This document shows, piece by piece, positions 46,797-58,190 of a stretch of DNA of 64,000 bases (position 1 is its first letter; each line of letters begins with the position of its first letter). Under the pieces are notes generated by a model. The model searched no databases, had not been told where the DNA came from, and worked only from the letters and a program-made list of their open reading frames with translations. Source of the DNA: Arthrobacter sp. MN05-02. Its GTDB lineage: Bacteria; Actinomycetota; Actinomycetes; Actinomycetales; Micrococcaceae. The position numbers and the translations under genes are program-made. The stretch lies in the NCBI GenBank assembly GCA_004001285.1, contig AP018697.1, positions 1,798,001 to 1,862,000 on the forward strand, read 5' to 3'.

Positions 46797-47819
46797 ATGG
46801 CCGACTCTAGTCACGGTGCTCCGGGAACCTCGGTGACCGTCGCTACGCCAGGCCGGGAGCTGGACGAGTTCGAGAACCCGGGCCTCCCGCCGCACCGGCC
46901 GCGCCTCGCGGACCGGGACCGACGCGCCGAGAAGCGTGCCGAACGCCAGGTCGCCCTGCTGTTCTTCATCTCGGTACTCGGCACCCTGCTCTTCTTCGTC
47001 GGCTACTTCGCCGTCCCGCTCAACGAGACCGTCGAGCGCCTGCGCCTCCAGAACCTGATGCTGGGTCTCGGCACCGCCTTCGCGATGCTCGGCATCGGCG
47101 TCGGCATCGTCCACTGGGCCAAGACGCTCATGCCGGACCACGAGGTCACGGAGAGCCGCCACGAGATCCGCCCCGAGCGTGACCGCCAGGACGCCGAGAA
47201 GATCGTCAACGACATCCTCGACGAGTCCGGGATCAAGCGCCGACCGCTGATCCGCAACACGCTCCTCGGAGCTGCTGTCCTGGCTCCCCTGCCGGCCATC
47301 GCCATCTTCCGCGACCTCGGTCCCCTGCCCGGCAACTCGCTGAAGCAGACCATGTGGGACACCGGCGTCCGCCTCACGCGCGATCCGAGCGGTACCCCGA
47401 TCCGCGCCTCCGACGTCACCATCGGTTCCGCGTTCCATGTCATCCCCGAAGGCCTCAACGAGGTCGAGAACAAGCTCGAGGAGAAGGCCAAGGCAGTCGT
47501 CCTGCTGATGCGCCTCGACCCCGAGGAGCTCAATCCCTCTCCCGGCCGGGAGAACTGGGGCTACGACGGAATTGTTGCGTATTCCAAGATCTGCACGCAC
47601 GTCGGCTGCCCGGTAGCGCTGTACGAACAGCAGACGCACCACCTGCTGTGCCCATGCCACCAGTCCACCTTCGACCTCGAACAAGAGTGCAAGGTGATCT
47701 TCGGTCCGGCTGCGCGTCCGCTGCCACAGCTACCCATCGAAGTCGATGACGAGGGCTACCTCGTCGCGTCAAGCGATTTCCAAGAACCCGTAGGACCTAG
47801 TTTCTGGGAGCGAGGCTGA
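46797..47819 (+). CDS. qcrA: Rieske iron-sulfur subunit of the bc1 complex
   Basis: A 340-residue membrane protein with three helices in its N-terminal half (about residues 50-70, 80-105 and 155-175), the actinobacterial form. The [2Fe-2S] cluster is bound by CTHVGC (Cys266, His268) and CPCHQSTF (Cys285, His288). The second of two nearby ATGs (46797) is chosen as GAGAGGG lies just upstream of it. The gene ends one base before qcrB. Confidence 0.95.
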   Translation: MADSSHGAPGTSVTVATPGRELDEFENPGLPPHRPRLADRDRRAEKRAERQVALLFFISVLGTLLFFVGYFAVPLNETVERLRLQNLMLGLGTAFAMLGIGVGIVHWAKTLMPDHEVTESRHEIRPERDRQDAEKIVNDILDESGIKRRPLIRNTLLGAAVLAPLPAIAIFRDLGPLPGNSLKQTMWDTGVRLTRDPSGTPIRASDVTIGSAFHVIPEGLNEVENKLEEKAKAVVLLMRLDPEELNPSPGRENWGYDGIVAYSKICTHVGCPVALYEQQTHHLLCPCHQSTFDLEQECKVIFGPAARPLPQLPIEVDDEGYLVASSDFQEPVGPSFWERG

Positions 47820-47820
47820 C

Positions 47821-49506
47821 ATGAGCAGCTCAACTGCGACGCAAACCTACGTGCCGAAGACGCGCGTGGGCAAGGTCACCGACTACGTCGACTCACGCGT
47901 CGGCGGTTCCGGCATCGTCAAGGAGTTCGGGCGGAAGATCTTCCCCGACCACTGGACGTTCATGTTCGGTGAGGTGGCGCTGTACACCTTCGTCATCCTG
48001 CTGATCTCCGGCACCTTCCTCACCTTCTTCTACGATCCGTCGATGGCCGAGACCCACTACGAGGGCAGCTACCTGCCCCTGCGCGGTGTCGAGATGTCGG
48101 TCGCCTACGCGTCCTCGCTGGACATCTCGTTCGACATCCGCGGCGGCCTGTTCATGCGGCAGATCCACCACTGGGCGGCCCTGCTGTTCGCCGCCTCCGT
48201 GGCCGTGCACATGCTCCGCGTGTTCTTCACCGGAGCCTTCCGCCGCCCCCGCGAGTTCAACTGGGTCGTCGGCTGCGTCCTCCTCATCCTGAGCCTGGCT
48301 GCCGGCTTCACCGGCTACTCGCTCCCCGATGACCTGCTCTCCGGCAACGGCCTGCGCATCATCGACGGTGTCATGAAGGCCATCCCCGTGGTCGGTACCT
48401 ACCTGAGCTTCTTCCTCTTCGGTGGTGAGTTCCCCGGCACCATGATCATCGGCCGCCTGTACGTGCTGCACATCCTGCTGATCCCCGCGGTGATCCTGCT
48501 GCTGATCGGTATCCACCTCTTCATGGTGGTGCTCCACAAGCACACGCAGTTCGCGGGCCCGGGCCGCACGAACACGAACGTCGTCGGCTACCCCGTCGGT
48601 CCCGTCTACGCGGCGAAGGCCGGTGGATTCTTCTTCATCGTGTTCGGTGTGCTGGCAGCGATCGCAGCGGCCTTCACCATCAACCCGATCTGGAACTACG
48701 GTCCGTACGACCCTTCCCCCGTCTCCGCAGGTACTCAGCCCGACTGGTACATCGGTTGGGTGGACGGCGCACTGCGCCTGATGCCGGGCACGATCGGTGA
48801 CAACTTCGACTTCGAGTTCATGATCCCGTTCCCTTGGGGAGTCAACGCTCTCTCGCTGAACGTCCTGATCCCGGCGCTCGTACCGGCCACGATCGTCTTC
48901 GCACTGATGTTCGCTTGGCCATGGATCGAGGCCTGGGTCACCAAGGACCGGCGCGAGCACCACCTGCTCAACCGTCCGCGGAACGCTCCTACCCGCACGG
49001 GCATCGGCGTCGCGGGCATCGTGTTCTACTGCGTGCTGTGGGCAGCTGCCAGCTCGGACCTCATCGCCACGCACTTCCTGGTGTCGCTGAACGACGTCAC
49101 GTACTGGCTGCGCTTCCTCGTGATCTTCGGCCCGATCCTCGCCTTCATGGCCACGCGCCGCATCGCCCTCGCGTTGCAGCGCAAGGACCGCGAGATCGCC
49201 CTTCACGGTCGCGAGACCGGGCGCATCGTCCGTCTCCCGCACGGCGAGTTCATCGAGGTACACGAGCCGGTCGACGACTACAAGCGCTACACGCTCGTCA
49301 GCTTCGATTCGCCGGAGGTGACCGTCCCCAAGGCCGACGCCGACGGGAAGATCAGCCTGCTCGACAAGGTCCACGGACGGGTCTCCCGGTTCTTCTTCGA
49401 GGACCGCGTCGCTCCCGTCACGCCGAAGGAGCTCTCGGCCTCCCACGGCGACCACCACGACGAGATCGCTGGAGCCAAGGACCGGGAGTCCATCGCCAGC
49501 CACTAG
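47821..49506 (+). CDS. qcrB: cytochrome b subunit of the bc1 complex
   Basis: A 561-residue cytochrome b with the core helices that hold both hemes b (QIHHWAALLFAASVAVHMLR and IGIHLFMVVLHKH carry the His ligands), the quinone-site motif DPSPVSAGTQPDWYIGWVDG and a long C-terminal tail ending in a His-rich segment (SASHGDHHDEI). The extended tail is typical for actinobacteria. A very long hairpin terminates the operon 17 bases later. Together with QcrA and QcrC it oxidises menaquinol. Confidence 0.96.
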   Translation: MSSSTATQTYVPKTRVGKVTDYVDSRVGGSGIVKEFGRKIFPDHWTFMFGEVALYTFVILLISGTFLTFFYDPSMAETHYEGSYLPLRGVEMSVAYASSLDISFDIRGGLFMRQIHHWAALLFAASVAVHMLRVFFTGAFRRPREFNWVVGCVLLILSLAAGFTGYSLPDDLLSGNGLRIIDGVMKAIPVVGTYLSFFLFGGEFPGTMIIGRLYVLHILLIPAVILLLIGIHLFMVVLHKHTQFAGPGRTNTNVVGYPVGPVYAAKAGGFFFIVFGVLAAIAAAFTINPIWNYGPYDPSPVSAGTQPDWYIGWVDGALRLMPGTIGDNFDFEFMIPFPWGVNALSLNVLIPALVPATIVFALMFAWPWIEAWVTKDRREHHLLNRPRNAPTRTGIGVAGIVFYCVLWAAASSDLIATHFLVSLNDVTYWLRFLVIFGPILAFMATRRIALALQRKDREIALHGRETGRIVRLPHGEFIEVHEPVDDYKRYTLVSFDSPEVTVPKADADGKISLLDKVHGRVSRFFFEDRVAPVTPKELSASHGDHHDEIAGAKDRESIASH

Positions 49507-49522
49507 GGCTCATCAGCCCCGA

Positions 49523-49572
49523 CGGTACGAGGAAGGGCCCGGACGGCAACGTCCGGGCCCTTCCTCGTACCG
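49523..49572 (+). terminator. 23-bp perfect hairpin terminator after qcrB
   Basis: Arms 49523-49545 and 49550-49572 pair without a mismatch around a GCAA tetraloop. It is the longest perfect stem in the window; no T tract follows, so it may act as an RNA-stability element too. Confidence 0.85.
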
Positions 49573-49617
49573 CGTCAGGGCCGGTCGCAGGTCGAAGGCA
49601 CGAAGAAGGGGTTGCCC

Positions 49618-50232
49618 ATGAGCGATCGCAGCACCACTCCCGGACGGCATACCGCCCCGGCGATCGCCGCACTGGTCAGCGAGGTCTTCGCCCCCGCCGT
49701 CCTCGTGTCCGTTTTCCTCGTCGTCGCCACCGTCGGCGCGGTGGCACCTCCGCAGGCTGTCGCGTATGCGGCGGTGGCCGTCACGTTCACGACAGCGCTC
49801 CCCCTCGCCGGCGTGCTCGTGCTCGTGCGCCGCGGCCACGTGTCCGACCACCACATCAGCGACCGCCACCAGCGCGCTCCTGTGCTCGGTGGAGCGCTCG
49901 TCTCGATCACGGCAGGACTCGCGCTCCTCGTCCTCCTCGGAGCGCCCTGGGCGGTCACGGGCACGGTCCTCTGCACGGTGGGAGGGGTGCTGGCTGTCCT
50001 GGTCGTCAACCTGTGGTGGAAGCTGTCGGCCCACGCCGCGGTTGCGACGTTCGTCACGCTCGGTACCATCGCCCTGTTCGGCGCATGGGCGACGCCGCTC
50101 GTCCTGCTGCCTGCCACCGTCGGCTGGTCGCGCGTCGAGCTCGGCGCCCATACACCGGCGCAGGTCGCAGCCGGTTGCGTCGTCGGTGCTGGAATCGGCG
50201 CGGTATTCGCCCTCTATGTGGCGGTGCCCTGA
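49618..50232 (+). CDS. PAP2-family membrane phosphatase
   Basis: A 204-residue protein with five to six hydrophobic helices. Reduced phosphatase motifs are visible: KLSAHAAV for the SGHxx motif and SRVELGAHTPAQVAAG for the third motif with its His. The first basic motif is less clear (SDRHQRAP). It would remove phosphate from a lipid or isoprenoid phosphate at the membrane. ATG at 49618 is preceded by a weak site. The gene converges with the GntR gene. It lies between the two respiratory operons but has no known link to them. Confidence 0.82.
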   Translation: MSDRSTTPGRHTAPAIAALVSEVFAPAVLVSVFLVVATVGAVAPPQAVAYAAVAVTFTTALPLAGVLVLVRRGHVSDHHISDRHQRAPVLGGALVSITAGLALLVLLGAPWAVTGTVLCTVGGVLAVLVVNLWWKLSAHAAVATFVTLGTIALFGAWATPLVLLPATVGWSRVELGAHTPAQVAAGCVVGAGIGAVFALYVAVP

Positions 50233-50254
50233 GACGACGGCAAGTTCCGGCCGG

Positions 50255-51046
50255 CTACCCCAGTCGCTTCGAGCTGTAGGCGCGCGGCGTCCGCACTCCG
50301 GGCCGCTGCAGGGGGACCCATAGCTTGTAGCGGTCCGCGCGGTAGTAGGACACCGAGTAGTCGATCATCGCGCGCGCCACGTAGGCGTGGCGCTGGATCT
50401 TCAGCAGTGGTGCGTTCATCTCGACGTTGAGCAGGCGTGCGATGGACGGCGACGCCGCCGTCGCCTCGATGGTGTCCTCACCCCACTCCATCACCAGACC
50501 GTACTTCTCGCTGAGCACGTTGTACAGGGAGGTCGGTGGCGGATCGTCGAGGATCCCCTTCACCCGGTGCGCCGGGATGAAGTTCTCGTCGACACTCATG
50601 GGCTCTCCGTCGGCGAGGAGCTGTCGACGGAAACGGACCACGGGCTGGCCGATCTCGATCTGCAGTTCCCGCGCCACCAGCGGCGTGGCACCCTGCTGTT
50701 CGAAGCTCAGCACCCTCGCGTCGGGCACCATCCCGCGCCGGATCATCTCCTCGGTGTACGAGGTCATCTTCATGTGGAGGTCCACCTTGCTGCGCGCGAC
50801 GAAGGTCCCGAGTCCCACGATCCGCTCGAGGATCTCCTCCGCGACAAGCGCGTCGATCGCCTGCCGCACCGTCATGCGCGCCACACCGTAGTACTCGCTC
50901 AGCCGGCGCTCCGACGGGATGCCCGCTCCCGGGCCCCCGGACTCGAGCACGTACCGCCTCAGGCTCTCCCTGAGCTGCACGTGCTTCGGCACGGCGGACG
51001 CCTCATCGAGGAGCTCGGCGTCGAACGGCCTCGGCAGCACCGCCAT
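50255..51046 (-). CDS. GntR family regulator (HutC/UTRA type)
   Basis: A 263-residue regulator. The winged helix (about residues 18-85) has PSERRLSEYYGVARMTVRQA, followed by the UTRA ligand domain (about 105-250, SFEQQGATPLVARELQIEIG). HutC-type proteins bind small sugars, amino acids or phosphonate-like ligands. ATG 51046 is preferred over the GTG at 51058 because GAGGAGG fits it better. It is separated from ctaF by a terminator, so it is its own unit. It lies next to the cta genes and so is a possible regulator of them, by position only. Confidence 0.9.
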   Translation of the reverse strand: MAVLPRPFDAELLDEASAVPKHVQLRESLRRYVLESGGPGAGIPSERRLSEYYGVARMTVRQAIDALVAEEILERIVGLGTFVARSKVDLHMKMTSYTEEMIRRGMVPDARVLSFEQQGATPLVARELQIEIGQPVVRFRRQLLADGEPMSVDENFIPAHRVKGILDDPPPTSLYNVLSEKYGLVMEWGEDTIEATAASPSIARLLNVEMNAPLLKIQRHAYVARAMIDYSVSYYRADRYKLWVPLQRPGVRTPRAYSSKRLG

Positions 51047-51111
51047 GGTTCCGTCCACCTCCTCGTTCCCGGCACCGCCTGTCCGCCGGTACCTACGACT
51101 GTACTTAAACG

Positions 51112-51142
51112 GGAGGGAGCCCGCACGTGGCGGGCTCCCTCC
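51112..51142 (-). terminator. terminator of the ctaC-ctaD-ctaF operon
   Basis: Perfect 13-bp stem (arms 51112-51124 and 51130-51142, five-base loop), 21 bases after the ctaF stop on the minus strand, followed by GTTTAAG. It also separates ctaF from the GntR gene. Confidence 0.8.
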
Positions 51143-51163
51143 TGGTCGATCCGATGACTTCGC

Positions 51164-51561
51164 CTAGTGCGCGTGGTCTCCGCGGCTGTACTCGAAGACC
51201 CAGCCGACCAGGGCGATCACGGCCAGGCCGAGGCCGATGTACAGGATCCAGAAACCGATCGCGATGCCGAGGAAGCCGGTCGCGGCCGAGAGGCCGAGGA
51301 CCAGCGGCCACCAGCTCCAGGGGCTGAAGTGGCCCTGCTCGCCGGAACCCTCGTGGATCTCGGCGTCGAGGCGGTCCTCGGGGCGTGCGCCGACGCGCTT
51401 GCCGGTGAAGGCCAGGTAGAAACCGATCATGCCGGCCAGTCCGCCGACGAGGAGGATGCCGAGGAACCCGACCCACTCCGAGAACTCGGTCAGAAACCCG
51501 TAGACGACACCGATGACGAGGAAGATCGGAAGACCGATCAGGAACAGGTTCTTCTCGATCC

Positions 51562-51565
<4 letters not shown>
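51164..51565 (-). CDS. ctaF: cytochrome c oxidase subunit IV, actinobacterial type
   Basis: A 133-residue membrane protein with four helices in two pairs, starting [19 protein letters not shown] and with the middle segment [20 protein letters not shown]. This is the small CtaF subunit of the actinobacterial aa3 oxidase. It overlaps the ctaD stop codon by four bases. Confidence 0.95.
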
Positions 51566-53288
<1,723 letters not shown>

Positions 53289-53289
<1 letters not shown>

Positions 53290-54161
53290 CAGCTGCTGCT
53301 CCTGGCTGGGTCGGTATCGGGATCATCCTCGGGGTAGGAATCGCGGTCGTACTCGTCACCGAGCTGACCGTCTTCCAGCTGCGCCATCTGCGCGTCGAAT
53401 TCCTCCTGCGAGACGACCTCGACGTTGAAGAGCATCTCCGAGTGGTACTGACCGCACAGCTCGGCGCACTTGCCCGCGAAGGTCCCCTCCTTGGTAGGAG
53501 TGAGGTTGATGTAGTTGGTGCGTCCCGGGTACAGGTCGCGCTTCTGCAGGAACGCCGGGACGAAGAACGAGTGCTGCACGTCGCGGGCGTTGAGCTGGAG
53601 CTCGACCGACCGGTTCACGGGCAGGTACAGCGTCGGGAGGTTCTCCGGAACGCCTTCCTCGCCGTTCAGGCTGCCCTGGACGCCGGTGGAGTACTTGTCC
53701 TCCTTGACGTAGTTGAAGTCCCACGACCACTGCTTGCCGCGGACATCGACGATCACGTCGGGGTCCTCCACTCGCGCGTCGATCGTCGCGATGTCACGCT
53801 CGGTGAAGTAGAAGAAGACGAGCACCATGAACAGCGGGATCGTCAGGTAGAAGATCTCGAGCGGCAGGTTGTAGCTCATCTGCCGCGGGTAGCCGGTGTC
53901 GTTCTTCCGACGGCGGTACGCGACCATGCACCAGATGATCAGGCCCCAGGTGATGATGCCGACGGCCAGGGCCGCGATCCACGAGTTGACCCACAGATCG
54001 GTGATGATCCCGGTGTGATTGGTGTTGTCCCGGTCTGCCGGAAGCCAACCCTTTTGGGCTTCTGCCGAACAGCCGGTCAGTAGGAGGGCGCCAACCAGCG
54101 AGAGGCTGGAGATCTTCGCGATCCTGACGCGCTTGCTACCGGTTCGGTCCTGCGAACTCAC
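53289..54161 (-). CDS. ctaC: cytochrome c oxidase subunit II (lipoprotein)
   Basis: A 290-residue subunit that accepts electrons at its CuA centre. It has a lipoprotein signal ending in LLTGC, two membrane helices, and a cupredoxin domain with [10 protein letters not shown] and the CuA site [12 protein letters not shown]. The start is the GTG at 54161, since AAGGAAGG lies seven bases upstream; an open frame to 54221 is not supported. It leads the ctaC-ctaD-ctaF operon. Confidence 0.95.
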
Positions 54162-54232
54162 AGACGGACCTTCCTTTTCTACGTGCGTTGCCACCCGCCC
54201 ATGAAGCTGCCCGGGGTGCACATCCAGTTTTA

Positions 54233-54245
54233 CTACTCACTGTAG
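54233..54245. promoter_or_regulatory. CTAC-N5-GTAG element before ctaC
   Basis: CTACTCACTGTAG lies 72 bases upstream of the ctaC start. On the minus strand its downstream half is followed by TAAAAC, a -10-like box, the same layout as at trpD and qcrC. Confidence 0.55.
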
Positions 54246-54282
54246 AGCTTACCCGTTGGACCTGCGATCTGGTGACATGCAA

Positions 54283-54323
54283 AAGGGCCCGGAACACACC
54301 TTCACGGTTCGTTCCGGGCCCTT
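54283..54323 (-). terminator. terminator of erpA with T tract
   Basis: Perfect 13-bp stem (arms 54283-54295 and 54311-54323), eight bases after the erpA stop. On the minus strand it ends in TTTT, the best Rho-independent terminator of the window. Confidence 0.85.
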
Positions 54324-54331
54324 CCCGCGTG

Positions 54332-54712
54332 TTAGTGGAAGGAATCCCCACAGGCGCAGGAGCCGCCTGCGTTCGGGTTGTCGATGGTGAAACCCTGCTT
54401 CGAGATGGTGTCCTCGAAGTCGATGGAGGCACCCGACAGGTACGGGACGCTCATCTTGTCCACGATGACCTCCACGCCGTCGAAGTCGCGGACGGCGTCT
54501 CCGTCGAGCACGCGCTCGTCGAAGTACAGCTGGTAGATGAGGCCCGAACAGCCGCCGGGCTGGACCGCCACGCGCAGGCGGAGGTCGGTTCGGCCTTCCT
54601 GCTCGAGGAGGCTGCGCACCTTGCCGGCTGCGACGTCGGACAGGGCGACCTCGTGCACAGGGAGTTCCGTGGACTCCTGCAGGGATCCTGTTTCGGTGGT
54701 CGATGTGCTCAT
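54332..54712 (-). CDS. erpA: iron-sulfur cluster insertion protein
   Basis: A 126-residue A-type carrier that delivers iron-sulfur clusters to target proteins. The three cluster-binding cysteines are in GGCSGLIYQ and CACGDSF near the C-terminus. The N-terminal 25 residues are a polar extension. ATG at 54712 is preferred over a longer frame to 54781. Placed next to the respiratory genes, whose Rieske protein needs a cluster, but with its own terminator and probably its own promoter. Confidence 0.94.
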   Translation of the reverse strand: MSTSTTETGSLQESTELPVHEVALSDVAAGKVRSLLEQEGRTDLRLRVAVQPGGCSGLIYQLYFDERVLDGDAVRDFDGVEVIVDKMSVPYLSGASIDFEDTISKQGFTIDNPNAGGSCACGDSFH

Positions 54713-54823
54713 AGTGTTTCTCCTAGCTCGGACTCCACCAGGTGTGTCCGCTCTCAGTGCCGTCCGCGGTGGAGCGCGCACGGCTTGAATCCAATCGTAC
54801 GCCGGGCCCGCATCAGGGATAAC

Positions 54824-54859
54824 GGACGGGAGGGCGGAAACATTTCCGCCTCCCGTCCC
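54824..54859 (-). terminator. terminator of the M20 peptidase gene
   Basis: A stem of about 16 bp with one bulged G (GGACGGGAGG... paired with CCTCCCGTCC) around a CA loop, nine bases after the stop of the peptidase gene on the minus strand. Confidence 0.75.
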
Positions 54860-54867
54860 GTCCGTGG

Positions 54868-56295
54868 CTAGCCGGCGGTGAGTCCGCCTTCGTTGATGCG
54901 GGCGAGCAGGATCGCCTCGGCGAGGACGGCCTTCCTGAATTCGTCGAGGTGCAGCGATTCATTGGCGCTGTGCGCCCGGGAGTCCGGGTCCTCGACCCCG
55001 GTGATGAGGATCTGGGCGGAGGGGAAGAGCTCGGTGAGGTCGGCGATGAACGGGATGGAGCCGCCCATACCTGCTTCCACGGGCTTCACACCCCAGGCCT
55101 CCTCGAGCGCCTCCAGTGCGAGGCGCGACGCCGGCTCGCCCGTGTCCGTGCGGAAGGGGCTGCCGGTCTCCCCCGGCGTGAACGTGACCTTCGCGCCGAA
55201 GGGCGCGTGGTTCTCGACGTGCCGCCGGACCGCGTCCATCGCGGCCTGCGGATCCTGGCCGGGGGCGAGCCGCAGGCTGAACTTCGCCCGTGCCCGCGGG
55301 AGGAGCGTGTTGGAGGACAGGGCCACGCTCGGGATGTCCATGCCGATGATCGACAGGGCGGGCTTGTGCCACAGCCGCGAGGCGATCGAACCCGTGCCCG
55401 CGAGCTCGACGCCGTCGAGCACCGATGCGTCCGCACGGTAGTCCTGCTCGGCGTAGTCCACGGACGCGTGGTCCCCGCCGTACAGGCCCGCCACGGCGAC
55501 GTCGCCGGCGTCGTCGTGCAGTGTCGCGATGAGGCGCGCGAGGAGCGTCGGGGCGTCGAGCACCGGTCCCCCGAACATGCCGGAGTGCACCGCGTGGTCG
55601 AGCACCTGCACCTCGATGGTGCCGTCCACGAGGCCGCGCAGGCTCGTGGTGAGGGCCGGTACGCCCACCTTCCAGTTGCTCGAATCGGCGACGACGATCA
55701 CGTCGGCTGCGAGGTCGTCCCGGTACGTCTCGAGGAACGACCGGAAGGTCGGCGAGCCCGCTTCCTCCTCCCCCTCGATGAAGAGCGTGACGCCGACCCC
55801 GAACGAGTCGCCGAGCACCTCCATCAGGGCCCCGAAGGCTCCGACGTGAGCCATGATGCCCGCCTTGTCGTCGGCCGCGCCACGGCCGTAGTAGAGCCTG
55901 CCGTCCCGCTCGGTCGCGACGAAGGGCTCGGTCTCCCAGAGCGCCGGATCACCCGGCGGCTGGACGTCGTGGTGGGCATAGAGCAGGACGGTCGGCCTGC
56001 CCTCGGCCGCGGCGCGACGGGCCACGACGGCGGGGCCGCCGGGAGAGCCGTCGTTGTCGACGCGCAGGATGCGGACGTCGTCGATGCCGACACCCCGGAT
56101 CAGTCCGGCCACGGCGTCGGCGCTGCGGTCGAGCTCGTGCGCGTCGAAGGCGTCCCACGCGATGCCCTGGATGGCGACGAGGGACGAGAGCTGGTCGACG
56201 ATGCGAGGGAATGCGGCGTCGATGCTCGCGCGGAGCTGCTCACCGACGAGTGGGGATTCCTGTGATTGCCCGGTGGAGGTGTTTCTGGAAGTCAT
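54868..56295 (-). CDS. M20 family dipeptidase
   Basis: A 475-residue zinc peptidase that probably cleaves dipeptides in the cytoplasm. Metal ligands are in YAHHDVQPPG, GRGAADDKAG (bridging Asp) and EGEEEAGSP (catalytic and ligand Glu); the dimerisation domain follows at about 215-360. Length and order fit the M20A dipeptidases of actinobacteria annotated as PepV-like or carnosinase-like. Single-gene unit, divergent from the DUF3043 gene. Confidence 0.94.
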   Translation of the reverse strand: MTSRNTSTGQSQESPLVGEQLRASIDAAFPRIVDQLSSLVAIQGIAWDAFDAHELDRSADAVAGLIRGVGIDDVRILRVDNDGSPGGPAVVARRAAAEGRPTVLLYAHHDVQPPGDPALWETEPFVATERDGRLYYGRGAADDKAGIMAHVGAFGALMEVLGDSFGVGVTLFIEGEEEAGSPTFRSFLETYRDDLAADVIVVADSSNWKVGVPALTTSLRGLVDGTIEVQVLDHAVHSGMFGGPVLDAPTLLARLIATLHDDAGDVAVAGLYGGDHASVDYAEQDYRADASVLDGVELAGTGSIASRLWHKPALSIIGMDIPSVALSSNTLLPRARAKFSLRLAPGQDPQAAMDAVRRHVENHAPFGAKVTFTPGETGSPFRTDTGEPASRLALEALEEAWGVKPVEAGMGGSIPFIADLTELFPSAQILITGVEDPDSRAHSANESLHLDEFRKAVLAEAILLARINEGGLTAG

Positions 56296-56410
56296 GCCAG
56301 AACCCTACACACGGCGAGGGAGCCGGTGTGTCGGAGCACACTCCGGAGCGGCAGCGGCGATCATCCTCGCGGAGGGACGCCCCACGGCGGCGAACCGCTA
56401 TCCTGAAGGG

Positions 56411-57003
56411 GTGTTCGGACGAAATAGAGAAGCCCCCGCTGCCCAGGAAGTCGTCGACGGCGCTTCACGTACCTCTGACGCGCAGCGTGCGCAGGGCAAG
56501 GGCGCCCCGACGCCCAAGCGCAGCGTGCAGGAGGCGGCGCGCAAGCGTCCCCCCTCGTGCCGAACGACCGCAAGGCGGCACGTGAACAGAGCCGCGCCGG
56601 CGTCCGGGACGACCGCGCACGGATGCGCCAGGCCCTCGACACCGATGACGAGCGTTACCTCCCGCTGCGGGACAAGGGCCCGAACCGTCGCTACATCCGC
56701 CAGTTCGTCGATGCCCGCGTGAACATCGGTGAGTTCCTCATGATCGCTGCGCTGGTCTTCGTGATCCTGAGCTTCTTCCAGTCCATCGCCGTGCAGAGCG
56801 CCGTCCTGATGGCGTTCTGGGTGCTCATCGTCGCGGTGATCGTCGACTGCGTCCTGCTGCGCCGGAAGCTGAAGAGGAAACTGACCGACAAGTTCGGTAC
56901 CCCGAACCAGGGTGACCTCTGGTACGGCGTCACGCGGGCACTGCAGCTGCGCCGCCTGCGCCTGCCGAAGCCCCAGGTGCGCCGGGGCCAGTACCCCTCC
57001 TGA
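56411..57003 (+). pseudogene. DUF3043 membrane protein, frameshift in a C run
   Basis: GTG at 56411 (GAAGGG upstream) starts FGRNREAPAAQEVVDGASRT; at the six-C run 56549-56554 the frame changes, after which VPNDRKAAREQSRAGVRDD, two membrane helices (LMIAALVFVILSFFQ and MAFWVLIVAVIV) and LKRKLTDKFG continue to 57003. Together they make a normal DUF3043 protein of about 196 residues. One base less or two more in the C run restores it. The protein is conserved in actinobacteria next to pyrD-like genes; function unknown. Probably intact in reality. Confidence 0.82.
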
Positions 57004-57038
57004 CCGATCCGCCGCACGGCAGGCGGAGGCACGACGAG

Positions 57039-57070
57039 ACGGAAGCCGGGCCCTCGGGCCCGGCTTCCGT
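57039..57070. terminator. terminator between DUF3043 and pyrD
   Basis: A 15-bp inverted repeat (57039-57053 and 57056-57070) with almost no loop, between two convergent genes; useful for both transcripts. Confidence 0.8.
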
Positions 57071-57104
57071 CATTCACGGTGGTCGGCGCGGTCCTCCGGG
57101 GACC

Positions 57105-58190
57105 TCAGGTACCGGAGCGGGCGAACCTTGACCGCAGGAGGCCGCGGTTGATGCGCCGGGCCCAGAACGGGCCCTCGTAGAGGAACGCGGTGTAGCCCTG
57201 CACGAGCGTCGCACCGGCGTCCAGCCGCTCGACGACGTCCTCGGGTGTCTCGATCCCACCGACGGCGACGATGGCGAGCCGGTCCCCCACGGCCGCCCGC
57301 AGACGCTTGAGGACCTCGAGGGACCGACCCTTCAGGGGTGCGCCGCTCAGACCGCCCACCCCCTTGGCCATCACCGTGGCGGCGTCGGTGGTGAGGTTCT
57401 CGCGCGTGATGGTGGTGTTGGTGGCCACGATGCCGTCCAGCCCCAGGTCCAGCGCGAGGGCTCCGACGTCGTCGATGTCGGAGTCCGTCAGGTCGGGCGC
57501 GATCTTGACCAGGAGCGGCACATGCCGGCCCGCCGCCTCGTCCGAGGTGCGGCGCACCGCCTCGAGCAGCGGTCGGAGGGACTCCACGCTCTGCAGCAGG
57601 CGAAGACCCGGGGTATTGGGCGACGACACGTTCACCACGAGGTAGTCCGCCACGGGTGCCAACTGCTCGGCGCTGACGAGGTAGTCGGCGACGGCGTCGG
57701 CGATGTCCACCTTCTTGGTCTTGCCGATGTTGACACCGACCACGGGCCGCCGACAGGCTCCGTACCGCCGTGCGAGCCGGTTCCGCGCCGATCCCAGGCG
57801 TGGTGCGACGGCGGCGGCGCCGTCGTTGTTGAAGCCCATGCGGTTGATGACGGCCCTGTCCTCCACCAGCCGGAACAGGCGCGGGGCGGGGTTGCCGGGC
57901 TGGGCCCGGCCGGTGATCGTCCCGATCTCGACGTGCCCGAAGCCCAGTGCGGTGAGTGGCAGCACGCCCTTGCCCGCCTTATCGAAACCCGCCGCGAGAC
58001 CGAACGGGGACGGGAAGTCCACACCGAAGGCGGTGGTGGCGAGGCGGGGATCCGGGGCGCAGAGACGGCGCAGGACCCAGCCGGCGGGGGTGAGGTCCAC
58101 GGCACGGATGAGGGCGAAGCCGATCCTGTGGGCCCTTTCTGCGTCCATCCCGGAGAAGACGATCCGGAAGAAGGTCGGGTAGATGCGCAT
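57105..58190 (-). CDS. pyrD: dihydroorotate dehydrogenase (quinone), class 2
   Basis: A 361-residue FMN enzyme that oxidises dihydroorotate to orotate and reduces menaquinone, fourth step of pyrimidine synthesis. The N-terminal helices that dock to the membrane ([20 protein letters not shown]) mark class 2. [22 protein letters not shown] (catalytic Ser) and [11 protein letters not shown] and VAVGGI for FMN are present. ATG 58190 is chosen as the start of homology; the frame is open much further but without support. Confidence 0.96.
   Translation of the reverse strand: MRIYPTFFRIVFSGMDAERAHRIGFALIRAVDLTPAGWVLRRLCAPDPRLATTAFGVDFPSPFGLAAGFDKAGKGVLPLTALGFGHVEIGTITGRAQPGNPAPRLFRLVEDRAVINRMGFNNDGAAAVAPRLGSARNRLARRYGACRRPVVGVNIGKTKKVDIADAVADYLVSAEQLAPVADYLVVNVSSPNTPGLRLLQSVESLRPLLEAVRRTSDEAAGRHVPLLVKIAPDLTDSDIDDVGALALDLGLDGIVATNTTITRENLTTDAATVMAKGVGGLSGAPLKGRSLEVLKRLRAAVGDRLAIVAVGGIETPEDVVERLDAGATLVQGYTAFLYEGPFWARRINRGLLRSRFARSGT

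Noticed and set aside
47893..49503. A 536-residue minus-strand frame opposite qcrB
   Set aside because: Shadow of a high-GC membrane protein gene; qcrB is unmistakable.
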